Shown here: one piece after another, positions 36,695-44,675 of the stretch
How the letters are laid out: each line of letters opens with the position of its first letter
Position numbering within the stretch: position 1 is the stretch's first letter
NCBI GenBank assembly: GCA_009379825.1
Contig: WHTA01000012.1
Span: forward strand, 1 to 64,000
Reading direction: 5' to 3'
Source: Streptosporangiales bacterium
GTDB lineage: Bacteria; Actinomycetota; Actinomycetes; Streptosporangiales; WHST01
Length of the DNA: 64,000 nt
Made by a program: the position numbers and the translations under genes
Notes under the pieces: generated by a model
What the model was told of the DNA's origin: nothing
The model's database searches: none
The model's input: only the letters and a program-made list of their open reading frames with translations

Positions 36695-37542
36695 GTCGCG
36701 AACTCCTTCCGTTGTCGTTCGATGAGTGCTACGGACGTGGCCGCGGACAGCGCCGCCTCCCTGAGGTAGTCGAACGCCACCTGGAACGCGCCGACGGCGC
36801 TCGCGTCGGCACGGTGTGCCTGCCCACCGGTCAGCGTGTCCACGTACACGTGATCGGCGTCGCCGGGAATCGACAGGAGGGTGAAGCTGGTGCCCATCGC
36901 CGGGCTGGTCGCCGCGGCGAACGGCAGGACCTGCACGGTGATGGTGTGCGAGGCCAGCAGGCCGAGCAGGTGATCGAGCTGGCTGCGCATCACCTCGACG
37001 CCGCCCAGTGCCCGGTGCAGCACGGCCTCGTCGATGACGGCCCACAACCACGGCGGGTCGTCGCGGGCGAGGACCTCCTGCCGCGAGGTGCGGAACGCCA
37101 CCCGCGCCTCGACCTCGGTGGCTGGCAGCGGCGGGCGGTGGCTGGCCATCACCGCTCTGGTGTACGCCGGGTGCTGGAGCAGACCCGGCATCAGGTGCGC
37201 CTGATACGTGTGGATCGAGCTGGCCACCTCCTCCGCGGCGAAGAAATCGGCGACCGGTCCGGACGGCATCACCTGGTCACGCGCCAACCGCCACAATCCG
37301 AGCAGAATCTCGCGTCCGCCGAGGAGTTCTTCCGCCGCACGGACGAATGCCTCCTGCGGCATTCGCCGACCGGTTTCCAGGTTGCTGAAATGCGCCGCCG
37401 AATAGTTCAGCCGCGCAGCGCACTCCTCCTGGGTCAGGTCGGCCGCGAACCGCAGGCGGCGCAGGTGTTGCGCGAACAGCAGGAGCGCGCTCCTCTGCTC
37501 GCTCTTCGGCTCGACGGCAAATCCTTCAGTTATTCCTCCCAT
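36691..37542 (-). CDS. XRE-family regulator with Scr1-type C-terminal domain
   Basis: 283 residues from ATG 37542. The helix-turn-helix is near the N-terminus (about 20-75): LLLFAQHLRRLRFAADLTQE, then AARLNYSAAHFSNLETGRRM. The rest is the Scr1/DUF5753 domain: FFAAEEVASSIHTYQAHLMP, GLLQHPAYTRAVMASHRP, LWAVIDEAVLHRALGG, QLDHLLGLLASHTITVQVLPF and FTLLSIPGDADHVYVDTLTG. It pairs with the DUF397 gene that overlaps its stop. The short distance between an AAGG and the ATG makes its initiation unusual. Three copies of TGAAGGA at 20-base spacing lie around its start codon and may be its own binding site. Confidence 0.92.
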   Translation of the reverse strand: MGGITEGFAVEPKSEQRSALLLFAQHLRRLRFAADLTQEECAARLNYSAAHFSNLETGRRMPQEAFVRAAEELLGGREILLGLWRLARDQVMPSGPVADFFAAEEVASSIHTYQAHLMPGLLQHPAYTRAVMASHRPPLPATEVEARVAFRTSRQEVLARDDPPWLWAVIDEAVLHRALGGVEVMRSQLDHLLGLLASHTITVQVLPFAAATSPAMGTSFTLLSIPGDADHVYVDTLTGGQAHRADASAVGAFQVAFDYLREAALSAATSVALIERQRKEFAT

Positions 37543-37568
37543 CCTTCAATTTCCCGTCCTTTCCTTCA
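37523..37568 (-). promoter_or_regulatory. Three phased heptamers around the XRE start
   Basis: CCTTCA (TGAAGG on the coding strand) occurs at 37523, 37543 and 37563, exactly 20 bases apart, close to two turns of the helix. A fourth copy in opposite orientation (TGAAG) is at 37577. One copy is inside codons 5-7 of the XRE gene, one just before the ATG and one upstream. Regular spacing suggests an autoregulatory operator. The alternative is chance similarity among ribosome-site-like purine tracts. Confidence 0.4.
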
Positions 37569-37684
37569 CATCCGGCTGAAGAGTTCAGAACCCTGTTCGC
37601 TGACTTGCTTGCTGGGCATCGTAAAGGGCACCGACGACAACAAAGTCCGCCCCGAGCGACCCGAGCAGAAAGCAGGTGCGAGCG

Positions 37685-37948
37685 ATGGAAGAACGAGAAC
37701 CCACAGCAGCCGACGACGCACCCGGCGACGCATCCACCGACCACGAGCCACCCGACCCGGCCCCATCCGACGACGAACCGCCCCAACCCGCGGACCCGGA
37801 ACAGCGCGCCGACCCCGGCCCGCGCGGCGGCGAGCCGGACCTGGCGCGTTACGGGTCCGATGGCCGGTGCCGGCCACACGGGAATCCGTGGCGGTGCCCG
37901 CGGTGTCTGGCCGACGTCAGCGACGTCCCCGTCTTCAACAACACCTGA
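37685..37948 (+). CDS. Small acidic protein with C-terminal Cys/His cluster
   Basis: 87 residues from ATG 37685. The first 60 residues are acidic and proline-rich (EPTAADDAPGDASTDHEPPD), probably disordered. The end forms a possible zinc-binding knot: DGRCRPHGNPWRCPRCLADV, with one Cys-x2-His and one Cys-x2-Cys. I do not recognise the family, although short proteins with this tail occur in actinomycetes beside Scr1-type regulators. It is divergent from the XRE gene (142-base gap) and followed nine bases later by a 30-residue membrane peptide with a strong ribosome site. Confidence 0.6.
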   Translation: MEEREPTAADDAPGDASTDHEPPDPAPSDDEPPQPADPEQRADPGPRGGEPDLARYGSDGRCRPHGNPWRCPRCLADVSDVPVFNNT

Positions 37949-37957
37949 GGAGGAAAG

Positions 37958-38050
37958 ATGGAACGACGGGACTGGATCGGCCTGGCGGTCGTCGCGGCGT
38001 GTCTGGTGGTAGCGCTGGTCATCTGGGCGCTCACCGATGGTCAAGGCTGA
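37958..38050 (+). CDS. 30-residue single-helix membrane peptide
   Basis: ATG 37958 is preceded by GAGGAGGAAAG, the strongest ribosome binding site in this region, five to ten bases upstream. The peptide is MERRDWIGLAVVAACLVVAL followed by VIWALTDGQG and TGA at 38048. A charged start, one membrane helix of about 20 residues and a short polar end are the look of a genuine small membrane protein. It is too short for usual gene callers. It is probably co-transcribed with the acidic zinc-knot protein upstream. Function unknown. Confidence 0.6.
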   Translation: MERRDWIGLAVVAACLVVALVIWALTDGQG

Positions 38051-38170
38051 CGTGGGGAGCCCCGATGACCGGCGCAGCGGCTATCGTCGACGGGTGAGAT
38101 GTCCTGGGGACACGGCCCGCCGGCGCTACCCGCGGCCGGCAGCAACGGCGCTGCCCGGGGAGGTCATCCG

Positions 38171-39607
38171 ATGACAGCGTTCGAATACGCACCGGCGCCC
38201 GAGTCGGCGGCGGTCGTCGACATCGCGTCCCACTACGGCCTGTTCATCGACGGCGAGTTCGTCGAAGGCGCGGAGGGCAGGTCGGCGAAGACGCTGAACC
38301 CGGCGACCGAAGAGGTGCTCGCCGAGGTGACCGACGCCGGCCAGGAGGACGTGGACCGCGCGGTGGCGGCCGCCAGGCGTGCCTACGAGCAGACCTGGCG
38401 GGCGCTGCCCGGCAAGGAACGCGCCAAGTACCTGTACCGGATCGCGCGGCTCGTACAGGAGCGCGCCCGCGAGCTGGCCGTACTGGAGAGCATCGACAAC
38501 GGCAAGCCGATCAGGGAGTCGCGAGACACCGACCTCCCGCTCGTAGCGGCCTGGTTCTTCTCCTACGCCGGCTGGGCGGACAAGCTGCCGTACGCGGGCT
38601 TCGGCCCGGACCCGCGACCGCTGGGCGTCGCCGGCCAGGTGATCCCGTGGAACTTCCCGCTGCTGATGCTGGCGTGGAAGATCGCGCCCGCGCTGGCGTG
38701 CGGCAACACGGTGGTGCTGAAACCGGCGGAGACCACGCCGCTCACCGCGCTGGCGTTCGCGGAGATCTGCCGGCAGGCCGAGCTGCCGCCCGGCGTGGTG
38801 AACATCGTCACCGGCGCAGGCGACACCGGCGCGGCACTGGTGGCGCACCCGGGCGTCGACAAGGTGGCGTTCACCGGGTCGACGGCGGTCGGCCGCGAGA
38901 TCGCGAAGACGGTGGCGGGCACCGGCAAGAAGCTCACCCTGGAGCTCGGTGGCAAGGCCGCCAACGTGGTGTTCGAGGACGCGGCCATCGACCAGGCGGT
39001 GGAGGGCATCGTCAACGGGATCTTCTTCAACCAGGGGCACGTGTGCTGTGCCGGATCGCGGCTGCTGGTGCAGGAGAACGTGTACGCGGACGTGCTCGAC
39101 CGGCTGAAGCACCGGATGGGCACGCTGCGCGTCGGCGACCCGCTGGACAAGAACACCGACATCGGCGCGATCAACAGCGCGGCGCAGCTTGAGCGGATCC
39201 GCCAGCTGAGCGCCGTCGGCGAGAGCGAGGGCGCGCAGGCCTGGTCGCCGGCGTGTGAGCTGCCCGAGCACGGCTACTGGTTCCCGCCCACCGTCTTCAC
39301 CGGGGTGTCCCAGGCGCACCGCATCGCGCGCGAGGAGATCTTCGGCCCGGTGCTGTCCGTCCTCACCTTCCGCACGCCGGCGGAGGCGGTGGCGAAGGCG
39401 AACAACACCCCGTACGGCCTGTCCGCCGGGGTGTGGACGGAGAAGGGCTCACGCATCCTGTGGATGTCGCAGCAGCTGCGCGCCGGGGTGGTGTGGGCGA
39501 ACACCTTCAACAAGTTCGACCCCGCGTCGCCGTTCGGCGGCTACCAGGAATCCGGATACGGCCGCGAAGGCGGCCGGCACGGGCTGGAGGCATACCTTGC
39601 CCAGTGA
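38171..39607 (+). CDS. Aldehyde dehydrogenase, NAD(P)-dependent
   Basis: 478 residues from ATG 38171 (GGGGAGG upstream). It oxidises an aldehyde to the acid. Cofactor site GVAGQVIPWNFPLLMLAWK and FTGSTAVGREIAKTV; general base Glu258 in LTLELGGKAANVV; catalytic Cys292 in FNQGHVCCAGSRLLV; REEIFGPVLSVLTF near the end. Length is complete. In related genomes this gene follows deoC and is thought to remove acetaldehyde. Its stop overlaps the start of a second, shorter dehydrogenase-like gene by 11 bases, so the two products are probably subunits of one enzyme. Confidence 0.95.
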   Translation: MTAFEYAPAPESAAVVDIASHYGLFIDGEFVEGAEGRSAKTLNPATEEVLAEVTDAGQEDVDRAVAAARRAYEQTWRALPGKERAKYLYRIARLVQERARELAVLESIDNGKPIRESRDTDLPLVAAWFFSYAGWADKLPYAGFGPDPRPLGVAGQVIPWNFPLLMLAWKIAPALACGNTVVLKPAETTPLTALAFAEICRQAELPPGVVNIVTGAGDTGAALVAHPGVDKVAFTGSTAVGREIAKTVAGTGKKLTLELGGKAANVVFEDAAIDQAVEGIVNGIFFNQGHVCCAGSRLLVQENVYADVLDRLKHRMGTLRVGDPLDKNTDIGAINSAAQLERIRQLSAVGESEGAQAWSPACELPEHGYWFPPTVFTGVSQAHRIAREEIFGPVLSVLTFRTPAEAVAKANNTPYGLSAGVWTEKGSRILWMSQQLRAGVVWANTFNKFDPASPFGGYQESGYGREGGRHGLEAYLAQ

Positions 39608-40478
39608 GCACGCGGCGCGCCTCGAGGTGCGCAAGACGTACAAGCTGTTCATCGGGGGCGCGTTCCCGCGCAGCGAGTCCGGCCGGTCGTACGTGGTCAA
39701 CGACGCGCGCGGCCGGTTCCTCGCGAACGCGTCGCTGGCCTCGCGCAAGGACGCAAGGGACGCCGTCGCCGCCGCCGGCAAGGCGTGGCCGGCCTGGTGG
39801 GGGCGCACCGGTTACAACCGCGGCCAGATCCTCTACCGGGTCGCGGAGCTGCTGGAGGAACGCCGCGAGCAGTTCGTCGGCCAGGTCGCCGCGGCCGACG
39901 GCATCGACGCGGCGGACGCGGACCGGCAGGTGTCGGACGCGATCGACCGCTGGGTCTGGTACGCCGGATGGGCGGACAAGCTCGCCAGCGTGCTCGGCTC
40001 GAGCAACCAGGTCGCCGGCCCGTACTTCGACTTCAGCACGCCGGAGCCGACCGGCACCGTCGCGGTCGTCGCACCGCAGCGGAGCAGCCTGCTCGGCCTG
40101 GTGAGCGTCATCGCGCCGGTGATCGTCGCCGGCAACACGGTCGTCGTCCTCGCCGCCGAGGACCGGCCGCTGCCGGCCGTCACGCTCACCGAGGTGCTCG
40201 CCACCAGCGACGTGCCAGGCGGCGTGGTGAACGTGCTCACCGGCAAGGTCGCCGAGGTCGCGCCCTGGCTCGCCTCGCACGCGGACGTCAAGGCGCTCGA
40301 CCTCACCGGCGTCGACGACGCCACCCTCGCCGCGGGCCTGGAACGGTCCGCCGCGGACACCCTCACCCGCGTCGTACGGCCGCCCGCGCAGGACCCGGAC
40401 TGGCCCGCCGACCCCGACCTCACCCGGCTGAAGGCGTTCCTGGAGACGAAGACCGTCTGGCACCCGATCGGCAGCTGA
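39597..40478 (+). CDS. Short aldehyde-dehydrogenase-like partner without catalytic domain
   Basis: 293 residues from TTG 39597, supported by GGAGG seven bases upstream and by overlap with the first dehydrogenase. It matches the N-terminal, cofactor-binding half of the family: YKLFIGGAFPRSESGRSYVV, AAAGKAWPAWWGRTGYNRGQ, YAGWADKLASVLGSSNQVAG, GTVAVVAPQRSSLLGLVSVI and GNTVVVLAAEDRPLPAVTLT. The catalytic Cys region and the Glu loop are absent; after about residue 230 it ends with a short helical tail. The frame is clean, so this is not recent damage. I infer a non-catalytic partner of the full-length enzyme, a pairing known next to deoC in other actinobacteria. Confidence 0.88.
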   Translation: MPSEHAARLEVRKTYKLFIGGAFPRSESGRSYVVNDARGRFLANASLASRKDARDAVAAAGKAWPAWWGRTGYNRGQILYRVAELLEERREQFVGQVAAADGIDAADADRQVSDAIDRWVWYAGWADKLASVLGSSNQVAGPYFDFSTPEPTGTVAVVAPQRSSLLGLVSVIAPVIVAGNTVVVLAAEDRPLPAVTLTEVLATSDVPGGVVNVLTGKVAEVAPWLASHADVKALDLTGVDDATLAAGLERSAADTLTRVVRPPAQDPDWPADPDLTRLKAFLETKTVWHPIGS

Positions 40479-40611
40479 AGGGAGCGGCAGTCCCGCCGAC
40501 AGGCGGTACGGACGGTAGCTGTGGCTGCTGACCGTCGATCATGGTTGCGTTAGGTCGCAATGTGACGGGATGATCACTGACGGTGCCTGCTACCGGGAAG
40601 GATGCCTCCTC

Positions 40612-41760
40612 ATGTCTCGGTTCCTTCGTAAGCTCACCGCCGCCACGGGGGCGGCCTTCCTGCTCACCGGCCTCTTCGCACTTCCGGCGCATGCCGCGGA
40701 AGCGCCGACGGCGATCGTCTCGCTCGGTGACAGCTACATCTCCGGGGAGGCGGCCGGCGATTACGAGGAGGGCACCGACCAGGAGGGCAACTTCTGCCAC
40801 CGGTCCAACCGCGCCGAGATCCACAGCACGGGCATCGACGTGGACGAGTCGATCAACCTGGCCTGCTCCGGCGCCACCACCGACAACGTCCGGCTCGGCG
40901 GCACGCCGCAGAACGGCGAGGCGCCGCAGGCCGAACGGCTGCGCGAGGTGGCCAAGTCGCACGACGTGCAGCTGGTGGTGTTGTCCATCGGCGGCAACGA
41001 CGTCGGGTTCAGCGACCTCGTGCTCGACTGCATCAAGGCGTACTTCCGGCTCGGTGAGCGCTGCCAGGACAAGTGGGCGGACAAGCTGCCCGCCGAGCTG
41101 GAGCAGGCCGCACCGAACATCGCGCGCAGCCTCGCCGACATCAGGACGGTGATGAACGACGCCGGCTACGCGGACGGCGACTACCAGCTCGTGCTGCAGT
41201 CGTACCCGTCGCCGGTCACCGAGAAGAACCGGTACACGTTCACCAAGGCGTTCGAGGGCTGCCCGATCCGCGACGACGACGCGCAGTGGGCCAGGACGCG
41301 GGTCGTCTCCCAGTTCGCCGGCACGCTGAGCGGCGTAGCCGCGGACGCCGGCGCACGCTTCCTCGACCTGTCGCATGCGTTCTACGACCGGGAGGTCTGC
41401 GCCGAGGGCATCGACCACAGCCAGGAGTGGGCAAAAGGCGTCGACATCGACGTCGGCCAGATCCAGAACGGCGCCGGCAGCAACATCGTGCAGCAGTCGA
41501 TGCACCCGAACGAGCTCGGCCACGCCCAGTTCGGCACCTGCGTCGGCGGGTTCTTCGGCATGTCCGGCTCCGCCGGCCGGTGCCTGCGCGGGCCCGACGG
41601 CAACCTGGCCGCGGAGCCGATCACCACGGCCACCGTGCAACAGCAGGAACGCTCGGACACGGTGCCGCGGATAGCGGAGCCGGAACCGGTCAGCGACAAG
41701 AAGCGCGCATACGCCAAGGAGGCGAAGCAGCGCCTACTCGACCGCATCCACGGCAACTGA
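40612..41760 (+). CDS. Secreted SGNH/GDSL hydrolase
   Basis: 382 residues from ATG 40612. A signal peptide covers about 1-30 (GAAFLLTGLFALPAHAAEAP). Block I is AIVSLGDSYISGEAAGDY with the nucleophile Ser of GDS; block III is VVLSIGGNDVGFSDL; block V is SMHPNELGHAQFG with the catalytic Asp/His replaced in the usual HPNxxGH form. Six or more cysteines (NFCHRS, LACSGA, LDCIKA, ERCQDK, EGCPIR, EVCAEG) could form three disulfides, as in the Streptomyces lipase group. It should hydrolyse an ester outside the cell. The charged C-terminus (KKRAYAKEAKQRLLDRIH) is unusual. It is followed by a long non-coding repeat array. Confidence 0.92.
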   Translation: MSRFLRKLTAATGAAFLLTGLFALPAHAAEAPTAIVSLGDSYISGEAAGDYEEGTDQEGNFCHRSNRAEIHSTGIDVDESINLACSGATTDNVRLGGTPQNGEAPQAERLREVAKSHDVQLVVLSIGGNDVGFSDLVLDCIKAYFRLGERCQDKWADKLPAELEQAAPNIARSLADIRTVMNDAGYADGDYQLVLQSYPSPVTEKNRYTFTKAFEGCPIRDDDAQWARTRVVSQFAGTLSGVAADAGARFLDLSHAFYDREVCAEGIDHSQEWAKGVDIDVGQIQNGAGSNIVQQSMHPNELGHAQFGTCVGGFFGMSGSAGRCLRGPDGNLAAEPITTATVQQQERSDTVPRIAEPEPVSDKKRAYAKEAKQRLLDRIHGN

Positions 41761-41779
41761 CCCGGCAGCGAGGTAGCCA

Positions 41780-42500
41780 GCCGACGGCGATCACCGCCAA
41801 CGCACCCGCGCGGCACCCGGTCGCGGCCCGGCGCCAGCTAGCGACCACCAAGCCGCACCGTGCCTTAGCCACCCGCCGACAGGGTCGCCCGCGCCGCGCC
41901 CCGTTGCCGCCAGACAGCAACCGCCAAGCCACAGCGTGGCCGTTGCGGCCGCTGACGGGGTCGGCTGCGTGCGCATCCGCGCGGCGCACTGTAGCCGACA
42001 GCAACCGCCACGCCGCACCGTGCCCCAGCCACCCACCGACAGAGGTCGCCACGGACACACCCGCGCCGCGCACCGTTGCCGCCCGCCTGCCGCCCGACAG
42101 CAACCGCCACGCCGCACCGTGCCCCAGCCACCCACCGACAGAGGTCGCCACGGACACACCCGCGCCGCGCACTGTTGCCGCCGGCCGCCAGACAACAACC
42201 GCCACCCGCACCGTGCCCCAGCCACCCGCCGACAGAGGTCGCCGCGGACGCATTCGCGCGGCGGGCTGCCGGATGGTGACCGCGAGACCTCGCCGTGTCC
42301 TCTACTGCCGACGGGGGGGGCGCCGCGGACATACCCGCGCGGCGCCGGATTGCGGCCTGCCGCCCGTCGCCTGTCGGCAGGCAGCGACCACCGAGCCGGG
42401 CGGTGCCCAGGATGCTGCCTGCCGCGAGGGCAGCGGCCCGGGTGCGGCCTGCCGCAAGGGCAGCGGCCACCGGGCCGCACCGAGGGTGTCGGCATGTCGC
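41780..42500. repeat. Array B: about eight tandem copies of a 75-108 bp unit
   Basis: The gap of about 840 bases between the SGNH hydrolase and the MFS gene holds no convincing gene but a tandem array. The anchor AGCAACCGCCACGCCGCACC and its variants occur at about 41787, 41841, 41915, 42000, 42099, 42194, 42275 and 42383. The copies at 41995-42080 and 42094-42179 are identical except for one base, and the others diverge towards both ends, as expected for expansion from the middle. Each unit carries GCCCCAGCCACCCACCGACA and GAGGTCGCCACGGACACACC. Minus-strand frames stay open across several units (99 bases is 33 codons), but none has a ribosome site or recognisable protein. Confidence 0.8.
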
Positions 42501-42598
42501 TGTGGGGGTCGGTGGCTTCTTGCCGGCGGGGCGATGAGTTCCTTGGCGGTGGGTGGTCTCTATGCGTGACAGCCATGCATACCACCGAAGGACGCATC

Positions 42599-43963
42599 AT
42601 GAGCGAGACGACGATCGCACCGTCGCGGTTGTTGCGGGGGCCGTTGCGGCCGCTGCGCATCCGGCAGTACCGGCTGCTGGTCGGGTCGGTCACCCTTGCG
42701 GTGCTCGCCGCTGGTGTGTGGCTGGTCGCGCTCGTCTGGCAGGTCATCCAGCTCGGGGGCGGGGCGCCACAGCTGTCCGTCGTGGCGACCGCGTCCGCGG
42801 TTGGGATCATCGCGACGAGTCTGTTCGGTGGGGTGCTCGCCGACCGGATACCTGGCAGGCACATCCTGCTCGCCGTGACCGGCGTTCGTACGATCGCGAT
42901 CGGCGTCGTCGCCGTGTTGGCGCTGACCGGGGCGTTGCGGCTGTGGCAGCTGGTCGTCGTCGCCCTGGTGATCGGTGTGGGCAACGGGTTCACCTACCCG
43001 GCGTACTCCGCGCTGCTGCCCGCGGTGCTCCCGGAGCGCGACCTGATGGCCGCGAACGGACTCGAGCAGACCATGCGGCCGACGGTCATGCAGGCCGCCG
43101 GGCCAGCGCTGGCCAGCACGGTGATCGCCGCGTCGTCGCCGGCCGCCGCACTCGCGGTCGTCGCCGCCGTCGAGCTCGCCGGCATCGGCTGCCTCGTGGT
43201 CATGCGGCACGTGCCGCTGCGGCGGAGCCTCGACGCCGAGCAGGGCCACGGCGCGCGGGCCGTCGTCCGCGACCTGCGGGACGGGTTCACGTACATGGCA
43301 CGGACACCGTGGCTGCTCGCCACCCTGCTGTTCGCGTCGATGTTGGTGCTGCTGGTGATCGGGCCGATCGAGGTGCTGCTGCCGTTCGTGGTGAAGGACC
43401 GCGCGGGCGGCGGGCCCGGCGCCCACGCGATCGTGCTCGGCGCGTTCGGTGTCGGCGGTGCGCTCGGCTCGCTGGTGATGGGTTCACTGAAGATGCCGCG
43501 CCGCTACCTGACGGTGATGGTCGCCATGTGGGGTGTCGCCTGCGTGCCGCTCACGATCGTCGGCGTGGCCCGCGACGTGTGGCTGGTCGTCGTCGCCGTG
43601 TTCGTGGTCGGCGTGCTCTTCAACGCGCCGATCGTCATCTGGGGCACGCTGCTGCAGCGGCGGGTGCCGCCGGAGCTGTTGGGACGGGTCTCCAGCCTGG
43701 ACTTCTTCGTCTCGCTCGCGTTCATGCCGATGTCGATGGCGGTCGCCGGTCCGGTCAGCATGGTGATCGGGCTGGGCGCGACGTTCGTCATCGCCGGCCT
43801 GGTGCCCCCGGTGCTCGCGGTCGCCGCGATCCTCGTCGCCCGGCTGCCGCACGACGAGCGGACCCACCCGCTGGACGACACGGCCCCTGAACCGGTCGTG
43901 CTCCCGCAGCGCGAGCCGGCCGCCGCCGACCTGCCGGACTGCTGCCCGGAGCTGGCCGCGTGA
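42599..43963 (+). CDS. MFS transporter, probable drug/efflux type
   Basis: 454 residues from ATG 42599 with GAAGGA six bases upstream. About 12 hydrophobic helices are visible. The loop 2-3 motif is GGVLADRIPGRHILLAVTGV and the mid-protein motif GVGNGFTYPAYSALLPAVLP; both fit the MFS_3/EntS-like exporter family. LASTVIAASSPAAALAVVAA and VLFNAPIVIWGTLLQRRVPP are further family-like stretches. The C-terminal 45 residues are cytoplasmic and include two cysteines (PDCCPEL). No regulator or resistance gene adjoins it, so the exported substrate is unknown. Upstream is repeat array B; a small hairpin follows the stop. Confidence 0.9.
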   Translation: MSETTIAPSRLLRGPLRPLRIRQYRLLVGSVTLAVLAAGVWLVALVWQVIQLGGGAPQLSVVATASAVGIIATSLFGGVLADRIPGRHILLAVTGVRTIAIGVVAVLALTGALRLWQLVVVALVIGVGNGFTYPAYSALLPAVLPERDLMAANGLEQTMRPTVMQAAGPALASTVIAASSPAAALAVVAAVELAGIGCLVVMRHVPLRRSLDAEQGHGARAVVRDLRDGFTYMARTPWLLATLLFASMLVLLVIGPIEVLLPFVVKDRAGGGPGAHAIVLGAFGVGGALGSLVMGSLKMPRRYLTVMVAMWGVACVPLTIVGVARDVWLVVVAVFVVGVLFNAPIVIWGTLLQRRVPPELLGRVSSLDFFVSLAFMPMSMAVAGPVSMVIGLGATFVIAGLVPPVLAVAAILVARLPHDERTHPLDDTAPEPVVLPQREPAAADLPDCCPELAA

Positions 43964-43969
43964 CGCGGC

Positions 43970-43986
43970 CTCCGGGTCACCCGGAG
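43970..43986 (+). terminator. Short hairpin after the MFS gene
   Basis: CTCCGGG and CCCGGAG pair perfectly with a three-base loop, starting seven bases after the MFS stop. The stem is short and no T run follows, so termination is plausible but unproven. Confidence 0.4.
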
Positions 43987-44087
43987 CCACCCCCGAGTAC
44001 GCCCTGGTTTCGGCCGCGCCGCCCTGCAACCGGGTCGGATGACAGGCAGAGTGGGGAGAAAGACCCACGCAGAGAGGAACGACCGTC

Positions 44088-44273
44088 ATGGCAGCCCGTC
44101 TGGTACGCCCGAAGAACGGCCGGATGATCGCCGGTGTCTGTGCGGCCATCGCACACCGGTTCGGGGTCTCCCCGTTCCTCGTCCGGCTGATCTTCGTACT
44201 GTCGTGCCTGCTCCCCGGCCCGCAGTTCATCATCTACCTGGCGATGTGGATCCTCGTGCCGAACGAGAACTGA
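44088..44273 (+). CDS. PspC-domain protein
   Basis: 61 residues from ATG 44088, preceded by GAGAGGAACG. The PspC fold is complete: LVRPKNGRMIAGVCAAIAHR, FGVSPFLVRLIFVLSCLLPG and FIIYLAMWILVPNEN, one amphipathic helix and one membrane helix. PspC domains sense membrane stress in enteric bacteria. Stand-alone versions such as this are common in actinobacteria and their role is not established. It is monocistronic and converges on the cupin gene with a three-base gap. Confidence 0.93.
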   Translation: MAARLVRPKNGRMIAGVCAAIAHRFGVSPFLVRLIFVLSCLLPGPQFIIYLAMWILVPNEN

Positions 44274-44276
44274 CCG

Positions 44277-44636
44277 TCAGCCGTCCTCGCGGTGTGCGGT
44301 GTCCGGCGTGAACGCCGGCAGGCACACGGCGACGTACCTGGCGCCCTCCACGCTCGGCGTGCTGTACCTGATCCGTTCGCCGGCGCGGCACAGCACCGCC
44401 TGGCCAGCGGTCACGTCGAACACCCCACCGTCGTGCTCGACCCGCACCAGCCCGTCGATGACCACGGTCACCTCGTCGAACTCCGGTGCCTGGAACGGTT
44501 CCTCCCAGCCGCCCGGGGCATGCATGTGCGCGACGCTCACCCGTTCGCTCGGCACGCTCGCGCGACCCACGTACTCGTCGATGATCTTGCCGCCGGGAAC
44601 GGGGATCCTGGTGGGTTTCGTGATGTGTTCCGGCAT
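44277..44636 (-). CDS. Cupin-domain protein
   Basis: 119 residues from ATG 44636 (a longer frame from 44672 is possible). One conserved cupin barrel: VAHMHAPGGWEEPFQAPEFDEV holds the metal-binding His and Glu of motif 1, and VRVEHDGGVFDVTAGQAVLC with RAGERIRYSTP makes motif 2. The fold can bind a metal and a small molecule; no reaction is assigned. It lies 39 bases after deoA at the end of the nucleoside uptake operon and may be co-transcribed with it. Confidence 0.85.
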   Translation of the reverse strand: MPEHITKPTRIPVPGGKIIDEYVGRASVPSERVSVAHMHAPGGWEEPFQAPEFDEVTVVIDGLVRVEHDGGVFDVTAGQAVLCRAGERIRYSTPSVEGARYVAVCLPAFTPDTAHREDG

Positions 44637-44675
44637 ACCGCCAGCTTGCCACTTCGCAGCTGGCACCGACACGCC

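Noticed and set aside
39597-40478. Second aldehyde dehydrogenase as a truncated pseudogene
   Set aside because: The frame is clean, has its own ribosome site and overlaps the first gene; short partners of this kind are known beside deoC.
41690-42993. Minus-strand open frames across repeat array B that would encode 33-residue repeats
   Set aside because: They lack ribosome sites, run antisense into the MFS gene and are Arg/Gly/Ala/Val mixtures typical of chance frames in GC-rich DNA; the 99-bp period alone keeps them open.
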